Positions 1 through 10,119 of a DNA stretch of 33,467 bases are shown in pieces (position 1 is the stretch's first letter; the number at the start of each line of letters is the position of its first letter). Made by a program: the position numbers and the translations under genes. Source of the DNA: Pyrinomonadaceae bacterium (GTDB lineage: Bacteria > Acidobacteriota > Blastocatellia > Pyrinomonadales > Pyrinomonadaceae); assembly GCA_030372865.1 (NCBI GenBank), contig JAUCQE010000414.1, positions 1-33,467 on the forward strand, in the 5' to 3' direction. The notes under the pieces were generated by a model. The model saw only the letters and a program-made list of their open reading frames with translations. It was not told the origin of the DNA and ran no database searches.

Positions 1-24
1 GCGTCAGATGTGTATAAGAGACAG
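1..24 (+). other. Illumina Nextera (Tn5) Read-1 adapter remnant, including the 19-bp mosaic end
   Basis: GCGTCAGATGTGTATAAGAGACAG is identical to the 3' 24 nt of the Nextera Read-1 adapter; AGATGTGTATAAGAGACAG (6-24) is the Tn5 mosaic end. Confidence 0.98.
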
Positions 25-775
25 GATATAATGGAAGCAGATACGCAAGCAACGACTCGAAACGGTCGACGGTCTCGCCCACCTCACCGTGGCTCTTGAG
101 GAACTTCACGATCCGCCCGTCCTCACCCGTAAGCTCGCGTAGCGATCGATCAAAATACGGATTAGGAAGATGCCGCACGTCGAACATAAGATCGAGATCG
201 CGTGGATTACCGTATTTATGCCCGAAACTTACGAACTGCACCCTCAGCGGCCCCTGTCCGGTCTTGCCGCCGAATGTGTTGATGATCAGCCGCCGCAGCG
301 TATGAACGGTGTGCTCGGAAGTGTCGACGATCAGGTCCGACATCGAACGGATCGACTGCATCGCCTCACGTTCGGACGAGATCGCGTGAAGCAAGCCCTT
401 TCCGGATTCGGCAGGATGCGGCCGACGCGTCTCAGAAAAACGGCGTTGCAGTGCGTCGTCTGACGCTTCAAAGAAAACGATATACGGTTCAAGACCGCGG
501 CGTTCGACCTTTTTGATCTCTCGCGGAAACTCGCCAAGAAAGTGACGCTCGCGAATGTCGACGACCAATGCTCCTTTTTCGATCGCCGCAACCCCTTCGT
601 CATTCCGGACAAGCAATCGTGCAAAGGTGGACAACAACGTCAGCGGAAGGTTATCGACACAGAAAAAACCCAGGTCTTCGAACGCGTTCGTCGCCGAGCT
701 CATTCCCGAGCCGCTGAGGCCAGTGATGATCACGAGCCGCGAACTGCCGAGCTGTTCCGAGTGGGTTTTTGACAT
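25..775 (-). CDS. rapZ: RapZ / YvcJ family nucleotide-binding protein (RNase adapter), C-terminus truncated at the contig end
   Basis: Own minus-strand translation from ATG at 775: MSKTHSEQLGSSRLVIITGLSGSGMSSATNAFEDLGFFCVDNLPLTLL...FVSFGHKYGNPRDLDLMFDVRHLPNPYF...; family motifs FEDLG-FCVDNLP and SFGxKYGxPxDxDLxFDVRxLPNPY. Absent from the ORF track because it runs off the edge. Confidence 0.92.
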
Positions 776-790
776 ACTTTGGGCAGGCTT

Positions 791-1747
791 TTAACTATCG
801 TATGCAGCTAAAAGCTTATCGTGCTTCTCGATCAGTTCCTTTGCCGCGTCATAGCCGGATTCCCGGAGAAGAAAGACCTTAACAGCAGTCTCTATGATCG
901 TCGCCATGTTTCGGCCTGGGCTTACCGGGATCGTGAACATCGGGATAGGAGTATCGAAGATCGCTCTTTGCCGGGCTTCGAGCCCAATCCGTTCGATCGT
1001 TTCGACCTCCCGCCATTTCTTCAACTCGATGCAAAGATCGATGAACATCGAATCACATATTGATGAGATCCCAAAGAGTTCGCGAATGTTGATGATACCA
1101 AGCCCGTGAATTTCGAGATGCTCGTAGGTCAATTTTGGTGATTCGCCAAGAAGACGTGCTCCGATCTTAGAGATCTCGACGACATCATCTGATACCAGAC
1201 GATGCCTGCGCGTTATCAGGTCGAGCGCGGATTCCGATTTCCCGATCCCCGAATCACCGACGATAAAAACGCCGATACCGAACATTTCAAGCAGGACGCC
1301 GTGTTGCGTTACATGCGGAGCGAGGCGGTACTGAAGAAATTCAGTGATCTGGCTGATCACCTTCGAACTGACCTCATGCGTGCGGAGAAGCGGAATACCG
1401 CCTTCCTCGCAAAATTGAGTAACGCCGTCCGGTACTTCGAGCCCCTTTGTGACGAGAATGCAGCTGATCTTCGCAGGATCGAGTGCTGCAAGTGAGTTCG
1501 TCCGCTGTTCGGGCGACATCGTTTCAAGAAACGAGACCTCGCTCATCCCGATCATCTGGATACGGCCCTTGTGAATGTATCGTGTGAAGCCGCCGAGAGC
1601 GAGGCCCAGTTTTTGGATCCTCTCAGAGTCGAGAAATTTCGTGTCTAATGCGGAAGACCCCGCGATTACCGCTAGCTCAAGTTCGCGCGGGGCCTTCTCA
1701 ACAAACTCTCGGATCGTAATCAGCCGCTCGGGCGTTTCATCCGCCAT
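791..1747 (-). CDS. hprK: HPr kinase/phosphorylase
   Basis: P-loop GDSGIGKSESALDLITRRHRLVSDD and C-terminal HprK motifs; located between hpf and rapZ. Confidence 0.95.
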   Translation of the reverse strand: MADETPERLITIREFVEKAPRELELAVIAGSSALDTKFLDSERIQKLGLALGGFTRYIHKGRIQMIGMSEVSFLETMSPEQRTNSLAALDPAKISCILVTKGLEVPDGVTQFCEEGGIPLLRTHEVSSKVISQITEFLQYRLAPHVTQHGVLLEMFGIGVFIVGDSGIGKSESALDLITRRHRLVSDDVVEISKIGARLLGESPKLTYEHLEIHGLGIINIRELFGISSICDSMFIDLCIELKKWREVETIERIGLEARQRAIFDTPIPMFTIPVSPGRNMATIIETAVKVFLLRESGYDAAKELIEKHDKLLAAYDS

Positions 1748-1750
1748 AGA

Positions 1751-2281
1751 TCATGGTTCGATCAGTCCGTAATTGCCGTCCTTTCGCGAGTAGATCACCG
1801 AGACCTTGTCTGTGTCGGCATTGCGAAAAACGAGAAATGAATTACCGTCGCCGTTCAACTCATGTGCGGCTTCATCCGGCGACATCGGCTTCACCGCGTA
1901 GCGGCGGGTCCTGATGATCCTCGGTGTGGCCGGCTCAGGTGCAACTTCCACCGCCGCGGATTTGATACTGCCCGCTTTCTTAGCCTTGTGCGACTTGTCG
2001 ATCACCTTGTTCTTCAGCTTAAGAGCCTGCTTTTCGATCTTGCTGACGGTTTGCGAAAGCGAAAGATACATGTCGGAGTTCGACGTCGTCGCTGTCAGTA
2101 TTTCGTTTCGCCATTTAACAACGATCTCGGACCTGTGCCGTCCGCGTTCGACTTCGATTATCACCTGTGCCTTCGCAGGTTTTCCTGCAAAAAGGTGCTC
2201 GATGCGAGCAAACTGTCCTTCAACGTGCGCCTTTAATGCCGGCGTTACTTCGATGTGCCTTCCCGTGTATTCAATTTTCAT
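1751..2281 (-). CDS. hpf: Ribosome hibernation promoting factor, long form (HPF/RaiA)
   Basis: MKIEYTGRHIEVTPALKAHVEGQFARIEHLF N-terminal RaiA fold; C-terminal VRTRRYAVKPMSPDEAAHELNGDGNSFLVFRNADTDKVSVIYSRKDGNYGLIEP dimerisation domain; SD AGGGGG upstream. Confidence 0.95.
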   Translation of the reverse strand: MKIEYTGRHIEVTPALKAHVEGQFARIEHLFAGKPAKAQVIIEVERGRHRSEIVVKWRNEILTATTSNSDMYLSLSQTVSKIEKQALKLKNKVIDKSHKAKKAGSIKSAAVEVAPEPATPRIIRTRRYAVKPMSPDEAAHELNGDGNSFLVFRNADTDKVSVIYSRKDGNYGLIEP

Positions 2282-2330
2282 AAGAAACCCCCTTTCTTTG
2301 GGTGGTAATGTTCAAAGCGGCATTTAGCCG

Positions 2331-3905
2331 TTAAATGACGGTCCGACGTTCCCGCGATCCCGGGATATTCATCTGGTCGCGGTACTTCGCGACGGTACGT
2401 CTCGAAAGCTTTACGCCCTCCTTACTAAGGACCTTTACGATCTGGTCATCGGTGAGTGGCTTTTTCGTGTCTTCCTCTTCGATCAATTTTTTGATCCTGA
2501 GTTTCAGGATACGCGTCGATACCTCTTCGCCGTCCTCGTTCATCATCCCTTCACTGAAGAACCGTCGAAGTTCGATAACACCCTGCGGTGTATGAGCGTA
2601 CTTGCGGTTGACTACTCGCGAAATGGTCGATAGATGCATTCCGATGTCCTCTGCTACATCCTTAAGCATCATCGGCTTGATGAACTCAACGCCTTTGTCG
2701 AGAAAATCCCGCTGTCGATCAACGATACACTCGACCACCCTGTATATCGTTTGCCGTCGGTGCTCGATGTTTCGCAGCAGGTCAACGGCGGAGCGGACCT
2801 TGTCTTTGATGAAATCTTTTGTTTCCTTTGACGTATCTGTTTGATCGAGCAACTGGTGATACGTCTGGCTGATCCGGAGCCTTGAAGTGCCGTCATCCGC
2901 AAAGTAAATGACGTATTCGCCCTCGATCTTCTCGATATAGACCTCAGGCGCGACGAATATCGCTTCCTCTGCCGCATACCGACGGCCGGGATACGGGTCA
3001 AGTGTGCGGATTCTCTTAAGTTCGTCGCTCAGGACCTCGAGGCTGTGCCCCGTCGCCTTTGAAAGATGCTGCAGCCTGTGGGGCTGAAGGTCTTCCAGGT
3101 GATTTGCAATAAGGTCAGCCGTGATCGTGTCGGCTTCGCCTTCCGATTCGAGTTGAGCAAGCAGGCATTCCTTTACGTTCAATGCGCCGCAACCGACTGG
3201 TTCGAGAGCCATCACGGCACGTCGTGCTTCTTCGACGACCTCGAGTGAACAGCGGCACATTTCCGCAATATCTTCCACCGGGGCCGTTAGGCGCCCGCTC
3301 TCGTCGAGGTTGCCGATGATAGCTATTGCCGCGTCTTCTACCTCGGGCGAGATCTGCAGCATATTAAGCTGCCACTCAAGGTGCTCGCTCAGTGATTCGC
3401 TATGCGATAGGAACTGTTCGAAACTCGGAGCATCGTCCTTGTATTCGATCTCCTGCGTGCGGTATCCGGGATCAAGGTAGTCCTGAAATTCCCGGCCGAA
3501 ATCGATCTCTTCGAAGGCATCGGAACGGTCTTTGTCGTCGATGCCGGCCTCCTGTTCGGGGCCATAGGCATCCGAAGCAGCATCGGCAAGATTATCGACA
3601 CCCCGAGAGTCGAAATCGTCGTCGCCGGTTCCTGAGACGTACCCGATCTCAACGTCACCGGTCCCGTTCAGGTTTTGGGGGGCCTCGTCGAACCCGTCCG
3701 CGTTTTGGTCGAGAATACTGTCCGAAATTTCCTGGACCTCTTCGCCCGGCTGAACTTCGTCGAGAATAGGATTTGACACCAACTCCTGCTCGATCAGTTC
3801 GTTAAGCTCCATCGACGTCATCTGAAGCATTTCGATGCGCTGACGCAACTGTGGCGTAAGCACCATTCTCTGCTGTAGCTGTGTTGAGAGTCTAAGTGAT
3901 GACAT
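2331..3905 (-). CDS. rpoN: RNA polymerase sigma-54 factor
   Basis: N-terminal LSTQLQQRMVLTPQLRQRIEMLQM and C-terminal RpoN box SRRTVAKYRDQMNIPGSRERR. Confidence 0.97.
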   Translation of the reverse strand: MSSLRLSTQLQQRMVLTPQLRQRIEMLQMTSMELNELIEQELVSNPILDEVQPGEEVQEISDSILDQNADGFDEAPQNLNGTGDVEIGYVSGTGDDDFDSRGVDNLADAASDAYGPEQEAGIDDKDRSDAFEEIDFGREFQDYLDPGYRTQEIEYKDDAPSFEQFLSHSESLSEHLEWQLNMLQISPEVEDAAIAIIGNLDESGRLTAPVEDIAEMCRCSLEVVEEARRAVMALEPVGCGALNVKECLLAQLESEGEADTITADLIANHLEDLQPHRLQHLSKATGHSLEVLSDELKRIRTLDPYPGRRYAAEEAIFVAPEVYIEKIEGEYVIYFADDGTSRLRISQTYHQLLDQTDTSKETKDFIKDKVRSAVDLLRNIEHRRQTIYRVVECIVDRQRDFLDKGVEFIKPMMLKDVAEDIGMHLSTISRVVNRKYAHTPQGVIELRRFFSEGMMNEDGEEVSTRILKLRIKKLIEEEDTKKPLTDDQIVKVLSKEGVKLSRRTVAKYRDQMNIPGSRERRTVI

Positions 3906-4004
3906 CTATGCAATTCTCTGGAACGACGCGATTTACGATAGTTACAATCCGCCTTTCTTGGTTGAATTATACGTTTTCGCGGGGGAAAAGGAAAAGCGAA
4001 TACG

Positions 4005-4787
4005 TCATAGCGTAAAACGCTCGCCAAGGTAGATTCGTCGGACATCCGGGTCTTCAACGAGTGCTGCCGGATCGCCGCTTTTTAGTATCTTTCCTTCGGC
4101 CATTATGTATGCGCGGTCTGTGATCCCAAGCGTCTCTCTTACGTTGTGGTCCGTGATCAAAATGCCGATACCCTGTCCTTTCAGATAGAGAATGATATCC
4201 CGGATATCGTCGATCGCGAGCGGGTCGATACCGGCAAACGGTTCATCGAGCAGAATGTATTTCGGGTCCGTCGCAAGGCACCGGGCGATCTCGACGCGGC
4301 GGCGCTCACCACCGGAAAGCGCGTCACCTCGCGTACGCCGAACGTGCGAAACGCCGAACTCCTCAAGCAATTCCTCGAGCCGTGCGAACCTGTCTTCGCG
4401 AGACAAAGGCCGTGTTTCGAGTACGGCAAGGATGTTCTGCTCCGCACTCAACTTTCTAAAGATCGACGGCTCCTGCGGCAAGTATCCGAGCCCGAGCCGC
4501 GCTCTCAGATACATCGGCAGCTTCGTAATGTTCTCGCCATTCAGCCAGATCGAACCGCCTTCAGACCGCTCAAGCCCGACGAGCATGTAGAACGTAGTTG
4601 TCTTGCCCGCGCCATTAGCCCCTAGTAATCCAACCACTTCACCTTCATGAACATAAATGCTCGCATTGTCGACGACCCGGCGGCTGCCGTACGTCTTCTG
4701 CAGATGCTCCGCATATAGGGCGTTGGCCAGTTGCATAGGCTGGTTGCCGTTCGAGCCGTTTGTTGTCTGATGGGAATCTGGAGCCAC
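4005..4787 (-). CDS. lptB: LPS export ABC transporter ATP-binding protein LptB
   Basis: Walker [10 protein letters not shown], signature [32 protein letters not shown] typical of LptB. The listed start is GTG; ATG at 4736 ([17 protein letters not shown]) is a plausible alternative. Confidence 0.93.
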   Translation of the reverse strand: MAPDSHQTTNGSNGNQPMQLANALYAEHLQKTYGSRRVVDNASIYVHEGEVVGLLGANGAGKTTTFYMLVGLERSEGGSIWLNGENITKLPMYLRARLGLGYLPQEPSIFRKLSAEQNILAVLETRPLSREDRFARLEELLEEFGVSHVRRTRGDALSGGERRRVEIARCLATDPKYILLDEPFAGIDPLAIDDIRDIILYLKGQGIGILITDHNVRETLGITDRAYIMAEGKILKSGDPAALVEDPDVRRIYLGERFTL

Positions 4788-4801
4788 TCTGATCTCGATG
4801 G

Positions 4802-7429
4802 TTAATTGTTCTTAAACTTGATAACTGAACGAACGCGTCCCGAAGGGTCCTTTTGCGAGCTGCCCTGGCCCTCAACGCGGTTCTCACGTAAAAAAATCCT
4901 TACTTCAGCACCCTGCGACGAGCCGTTTCGTTCGTCGTTGATCCTCGCCGGATTGCCGCGAAGCACGACGCTTTCATCCGCAGCAAGATACGAGGCATAA
5001 CTGCCCATCGCGGTACGGCCGGGTTGCGTGATCGTCACGTCGTTCTCTACGTCGGTACGAACAAGCTCGTTCCGATCATTCATGAATATGTTCGCCACCG
5101 CTCCCGTCAAGCGGTCGCTGCCTTGCCGGATATCGACCGCTGTTTCGTATCTCAGCGTGCGCGAATCGCGATTGTAGACCATTCGCTGCGACGATGCGAA
5201 GACTGGCACCTTGGCCGCACCGTTGCCGTCACGAGCCTTGGCATCGGCAAGAGAGCTCTGCACGCTGCCCTCCGCGATCAATTCCCCTTGCGGCTGCCTT
5301 ATTGTGATGGTGTTACCGCGAACGTAATTGTCATCCTGCCAGGCTCTCGCATTTCCGGTGTAAACCGCAGCTTGCGCCGCATGGTCGAGGTCGGTACGCT
5401 CCGCAGTCAGAAACACGGGCCGGTCGACCTTGGTAAACGGAGTTGTCCCTTTTGTCTGCTTCTGGCTGTAGTAGGTCGTGCTTACGCTACCACGCAACTG
5501 CGACCTTTGGTTCTTCGTATCCCAGTCGATCTCAGTTGCCTTTGCTCTTGCCTGCGAGTCCCACGCGAGCGGATTCCCGCGAAGCCGGACGACCGAGTCC
5601 GACATCGTGAAACTGAACCGGTCGGCCGTTGCATATCTGTCGAGTTCGACAAACTTCGCACTGCCTTCGGCGTCGATGTTCTGAACATCCTTTGTCGCCT
5701 GGTCGAAAGTTGCGACGATCTTCCTCGCGGTTATGTTCTGCTCACCTTTCCCGTCCGCTTTTACCGTCGGAATCCGTTTGGCACGGGCATTCGTCGCCGC
5801 AGTGCAGAGTCGCGCATTATTACTCGCCGGAAAGAAATCGCAATCGAAACGCGGCGCGTTGATATCGGTTCGATACTGGTCCGTGCCCGCCGCCAAAGGA
5901 ATGACGTTAAGCTCTGCATTACCGACCGCAGAGGCGCTGGCTAGGAATTTTCCTTCGCCGTCAAAGCCCGTTTGGACTGAATCCGCGGTAAGTGTTTTGT
6001 TCGCTGCGTTGCTTGTAGCTTCTCGTGCCTCGAGGTTGATGGTCGTCCTGCCGTCGGTTTTCACGGAATCCAGCAGGCCTGTTCCTTTGAACCCAACCGC
6101 GATCGCAATCGGCGTTGACATTCTCACTTTGGAATAGTCGCCCCGCTGCAAGGGCGTCAAAACGGCATTCGCATTGCGTCGAACGTTTGCCGCGGCGAGG
6201 ATCTCGTTCTCGCTAAACCTCGCGTTAAGTTCTTCGCCGCTGACCTCCGTGATCCTCTCTGCGGTCTGCTGCTTCAAATACGCATTTCCGCGGGCCGAAG
6301 CGGTCTTTACCCGGTTTGTTGGATACAGGTCGGCATTCAATGAGTCGCCGCGAACAAGTTCACCACCCTGGCTCACTTCGGCACCGCCGTTCAATGATAC
6401 CTTTCCGGCACGTTGGTCGTACGCTGCGTTCTCACCGGACGCCAGCGTTGGGCGTTCGCCCTGAACCGTCACAATGTTTGCCGAGCCCTTGAGTTCGAAA
6501 TACTGCGCTTCCGGCTTGTACATTGCGTAACCGGCCGTCACTGCGCTGTTTCGCCCGCCCGTTTGCTTTGTTTTGATATCGACGGCGTCAAAAAGTTCAA
6601 CGCGATTAACGGTCAGATCAGTCTCGCTTTGCGCGGTCAGGTACACATCCGCACGTCCCGAGCGAATCTCAGCACCCTCTGCGTTTCCCTCGAGCGAGCC
6701 CGATACAACGTGTATCGAACCGCGCATTTCGATCTTTTCCTGCGCTTGATCGTATGCGGCGTAGTCGGCAGACATTGTCGCCGGGATCTTTACCGCCGCG
6801 TCACCCGACCTATCGGATGTAGTTTCGATCTTAACGGCCTGTAAAAGTTCGACCCTCTTGTTCGCAACGTCAACAACCGCCCCGACCGATGTACCCTTCA
6901 CGTTGAAACGATCGAAGCTGACCGCCTCTTCCGCCTTTGCGGTCTCATTTGCATGAGTGTAGGTGAGGTTTTGCGTTGATACTTTCAACGAGTCGCGCGT
7001 CGCGATATTCACGTCGCCCGCAAAATATGCGGTAAAGTTCTTGTTCTGTTCCGGAACATAAACGGCCTTGATCGCCCTGATCTCGTCCGAACGTTCACCC
7101 GTCGGGTCGAAGACCTGCATGTAGACGTTCTCTAATTCCTGATGGTTATCAGAAAATGTTACGGCCCTGTCCGCACGCACGAAATACTTGACGCGGTCAC
7201 CTTCCGTTTCACGCCGTTCGTAGTTCTCGACGGTGGCGAGGACGTCCTTAGACAGCGACGTCGGAAAGCCTTTCATCCTGAAATCCGGATCGCCACTATT
7301 CCGGAGAAAACCGACGACAATAACGATCACCGCGACGGCCAGTAGCCCCACCGCCGCGTAACGAGCGTAGGCCGGTACCGCTGCCCTGAAATGCAGGTTG
7401 TTTTTTGTGATCGTTTGCGGCTCGGGCAC
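4802..7429 (-). CDS. Large LptC/LptA (OstA)-type periplasmic LPS-transport protein, likely fusion
   Basis: 875 aa: N-terminal TM anchor ([22 protein letters not shown]), LptC-like region, then repeated OstA/LptA-like beta segments (e.g. [38 protein letters not shown]); directly upstream of lptB. GTG start. Confidence 0.82.
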   Translation of the reverse strand: MPEPQTITKNNLHFRAAVPAYARYAAVGLLAVAVIVIVVGFLRNSGDPDFRMKGFPTSLSKDVLATVENYERRETEGDRVKYFVRADRAVTFSDNHQELENVYMQVFDPTGERSDEIRAIKAVYVPEQNKNFTAYFAGDVNIATRDSLKVSTQNLTYTHANETAKAEEAVSFDRFNVKGTSVGAVVDVANKRVELLQAVKIETTSDRSGDAAVKIPATMSADYAAYDQAQEKIEMRGSIHVVSGSLEGNAEGAEIRSGRADVYLTAQSETDLTVNRVELFDAVDIKTKQTGGRNSAVTAGYAMYKPEAQYFELKGSANIVTVQGERPTLASGENAAYDQRAGKVSLNGGAEVSQGGELVRGDSLNADLYPTNRVKTASARGNAYLKQQTAERITEVSGEELNARFSENEILAAANVRRNANAVLTPLQRGDYSKVRMSTPIAIAVGFKGTGLLDSVKTDGRTTINLEAREATSNAANKTLTADSVQTGFDGEGKFLASASAVGNAELNVIPLAAGTDQYRTDINAPRFDCDFFPASNNARLCTAATNARAKRIPTVKADGKGEQNITARKIVATFDQATKDVQNIDAEGSAKFVELDRYATADRFSFTMSDSVVRLRGNPLAWDSQARAKATEIDWDTKNQRSQLRGSVSTTYYSQKQTKGTTPFTKVDRPVFLTAERTDLDHAAQAAVYTGNARAWQDDNYVRGNTITIRQPQGELIAEGSVQSSLADAKARDGNGAAKVPVFASSQRMVYNRDSRTLRYETAVDIRQGSDRLTGAVANIFMNDRNELVRTDVENDVTITQPGRTAMGSYASYLAADESVVLRGNPARINDERNGSSQGAEVRIFLRENRVEGQGSSQKDPSGRVRSVIKFKNN

Positions 7430-7432
7430 TGG

Positions 7433-9136
7433 TTAATTATGTTCTCTAAGGTCTTCTATAACAAGCTGTAGTCGCGTGTTTCCCTGCCATGAATTAGCCT
7501 CGGCAGTGTAAGCCACTTCGATGCGTGAACCCGGTGCCAGCGTTCGCTGTCTTCCGCGTTCCACACCGTCCCACCAGACCGCTTCAAATCGTTTTCCGGC
7601 CTCATCTTCCAAATGGAGCTTGAGGTGTTTGTCCTTCATCACGGTCGGCTCAAAGCGGACCGCAAGGCCGTTGGTTACGAAAACGGGCTTGCGATTGCCG
7701 GCACCAAAAGGCTCAAGCCTCGCTAATTCGTTCAGCAAGCCGAGGCTCATGGTTTGAGATGAGACGGGAGCATCGATATAGAGTTCGGGCGTGAGCAGTT
7801 CTTCCGCGAGCGTCGTTTCGGCGTAAGCATTCAACTTCTCGCGGAGAGCGTCCAAATGCTCACACTTGATCTTCATACCCGCGGCCGCAGCGTGTCCACC
7901 AAACTGCTCAAAAAGGTCCGAGCACGACTCTAATGCGTTCAGCAGGTGATACTTTCCAATGCTCCGTGCACTGCCGTGGGCAAATCCGTTCTCCATCGAA
8001 AGCACGATCGTCGGCCGGTTAAGCCTTTCAGCGATCCGCGATGCGGCAAGCCCGATCACGCCGCGGTGCCAGCCCTCGCCCGCGACGACGACGAACTTCT
8101 GCGACGCCAATTCCGCCGATTCGGCAAGAGCAAGTTCCGTGATCTGCTGCTGCATCGCCTGCCGTTCGCGGTTTCGGCTGTTGAGAATGTCTGCAAGCCG
8201 CCTCGCCTCGGCAAAATCTTCGGCTTCAAAGAGTTCGACTACGTGCCGCCCAACGTCCATCCTGCCGGCCGCGTTTATTCGCGGGGCGATGCGGAAACCG
8301 ATATGCGTGCTCGTCATCGCGGAGGTGCAGTCAGAGATCTCCATCAGGGCTTTCAAACCGAGATTGCTCGATTTCGGGATATCGCGGAGGCCGAGCGCGA
8401 CGATCGAGCGGTTCTCGCCCGAAAGGTTCATGATGTCCGCTACCGTCCCGATCGCCGCGATCGTCAGAAACTTCGGCACGATCTCCTCTTTGCCCTTTTC
8501 GCGAAGAAGTGCGTGTGCAAGCTTGAAGGCAACGCCGACGCCCGCGAGATGCTTATCAGGATACGGGCAGCCGGTCTGGTTCGGGTTAACCACCGCAACC
8601 GCCGGCGGGTTTCCGCGTTCTTCGTCCGAAAGATGGTGGTCGGTTATGATCACGTCCAGGCCATGGTCCCGCGCCCATTCAAGCGGTTCAAAGCTCCTGA
8701 TCCCGCAATCGACCGTGATGACCAGCGAGCATCCGCGTTGCTGCGCTGCTTCCAGTGCGGGGATGTTGACCCCGTATCCTTCGGTAAAGCGGTTCGGGAT
8801 GTGAAATTCCGATTTGATGCCCAACAGCCTGAACACCTGCCGCAAAAGGACCGTTCCCGTCGTTCCGTCAACGTCGTAATCGCCCCAGACGAGGATCTTT
8901 TCGCCCTTTTCGGCAGCCTGTAATATGCGACGGACAGCGTCCTTCATTCCCTTAAGCAGCGACGGGTCGTGCAGCTGCTCGAGATCTGGATTGAGGAAAG
9001 CCGTAGCCTTTTCCACTGTGTCGCAGCCGCGAGCGATCAAGAGTGCGGCGGTCAGCGGATGCACGCCGACCTTTGCGGCAAGTTCGTTTGCCGCGGCACG
9101 GTCGTGCTTCTGAATGATCCAACGCTTTTCGGGCAT
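7433..9136 (-). CDS. recJ: Single-stranded-DNA-specific exonuclease RecJ
   Basis: DHH motifs: VWGDYDVDGTTGTVLL, VIITDHHLSDE, and DHHA1 region FGGHAAAAGMKI. Confidence 0.95.
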   Translation of the reverse strand: MPEKRWIIQKHDRAAANELAAKVGVHPLTAALLIARGCDTVEKATAFLNPDLEQLHDPSLLKGMKDAVRRILQAAEKGEKILVWGDYDVDGTTGTVLLRQVFRLLGIKSEFHIPNRFTEGYGVNIPALEAAQQRGCSLVITVDCGIRSFEPLEWARDHGLDVIITDHHLSDEERGNPPAVAVVNPNQTGCPYPDKHLAGVGVAFKLAHALLREKGKEEIVPKFLTIAAIGTVADIMNLSGENRSIVALGLRDIPKSSNLGLKALMEISDCTSAMTSTHIGFRIAPRINAAGRMDVGRHVVELFEAEDFAEARRLADILNSRNRERQAMQQQITELALAESAELASQKFVVVAGEGWHRGVIGLAASRIAERLNRPTIVLSMENGFAHGSARSIGKYHLLNALESCSDLFEQFGGHAAAAGMKIKCEHLDALREKLNAYAETTLAEELLTPELYIDAPVSSQTMSLGLLNELARLEPFGAGNRKPVFVTNGLAVRFEPTVMKDKHLKLHLEDEAGKRFEAVWWDGVERGRQRTLAPGSRIEVAYTAEANSWQGNTRLQLVIEDLREHN

Positions 9137-9147
9137 TCGTCTTACTG

Positions 9148-10044
9148 TTAGACGTTAACAACGGGACTCAGGACGCCCATCCAAAGCAACACGAGGAGAA
9201 CGGCACCGAGGATCAGGCGATAAATGATGAAGATCGCGGTCGAGTTCTTTCGCAGGAAAGCGAGCAGGAACCAGATCGACAAATAGCCGACGATCGCCGA
9301 CACGATCGTCGAGACAAGCAACGGCATTATCGCGTCCTTCGGCAAGATCTCAACTGCTTCTTTCAGCTGTAAAAGGCCCGCGGCCGAGATCGCGGGAATC
9401 GAAAGCAAAAACGAAAATCTCGCCGCCGCCTCGCGCTTTTGTCCCGCAAAAAGCCCGGCCATAATTGTCGAACCCGAACGGCTCGCACCCGGCATCAACG
9501 CCATCGCCTGGGCAAAGCCGACAACGATCGCGTCCCACATCCCCAGATGCTTGACGTCCTTTCGCTGGCTGCCGACGAACTCCGCAAGCGCAAGCAGCAG
9601 GGCGACTGCGATCAGCATTATCGATATGATCCAAAGATTCTTCGTATCCGGGCCCTCGATCATTTCCTTGAACGCAAGGCCGGCAACACCGATCGGTATC
9701 GAACCGATAATTATCAGCCATCCAAGCCACGCTTCTTGCGAAAGCCAGATCGGCCGGACGCCGCCGGTGCCCGAGTAACGCATTCCGCGTTTACGCGTTA
9801 GCACTGCCCAGTGGTCGCGAATGAAGGCGTTCGCTATCGACAGGATGTCGCCGGCGAAATAGATCAGTACCGCGGCGATCGTGCCAAGCTGAATGACCGC
9901 CATCGTTGCGGTGATCATCTGCGGGTCGCCGTTATAGATATTCGTCCAGCGGCTCGCAAAGACAAGATGCGCGGTTGAGCTGATCGGTATGAATTCGGTT
10001 AGGCCCTGTACGATGCCGAGGATGATTGCCTGGATATAGTTCAT
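9148..10044 (-). CDS. uppP: Undecaprenyl-diphosphatase (BacA/UppP)
   Basis: IVQGLTEFIPISSTAHL and LMPGASRSGSTIMAGLFAG motifs; multi-TM hydropathy. Confidence 0.95.
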   Translation of the reverse strand: MNYIQAIILGIVQGLTEFIPISSTAHLVFASRWTNIYNGDPQMITATMAVIQLGTIAAVLIYFAGDILSIANAFIRDHWAVLTRKRGMRYSGTGGVRPIWLSQEAWLGWLIIIGSIPIGVAGLAFKEMIEGPDTKNLWIISIMLIAVALLLALAEFVGSQRKDVKHLGMWDAIVVGFAQAMALMPGASRSGSTIMAGLFAGQKREAAARFSFLLSIPAISAAGLLQLKEAVEILPKDAIMPLLVSTIVSAIVGYLSIWFLLAFLRKNSTAIFIIYRLILGAVLLVLLWMGVLSPVVNV

Positions 10045-10119
10045 ATTTGCCGGCTTGGGTGGGCGGTTGCGGTGAGCACGTTAAATATCCGTGATTATAC
10101 TATTTAGCCTGCTATGATG

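Noticed and set aside
331-624. 97-aa minus ORF in the track within the rapZ locus
   Set aside because: Out of frame with the true rapZ translation, which carries the family motifs.
3940-3998. Internal minus-strand promoter before rpoN (TATAAT, plus-strand ATTATA at 3966-3971)
   Set aside because: The -10 is good, but no convincing -35 at 16-18 bp; not strong enough to list as a feature.
5024-5944. 306-aa plus-strand ORF opposite the LptC/LptA-like gene
   Set aside because: Arg-rich antisense shadow; the minus frame has coherent domain content.
7946-8923. 325-aa plus-strand ORF (and the 281-aa ORF at 7959) opposite recJ
   Set aside because: recJ motifs are unambiguous on the minus strand; the antisense composition is non-protein-like.
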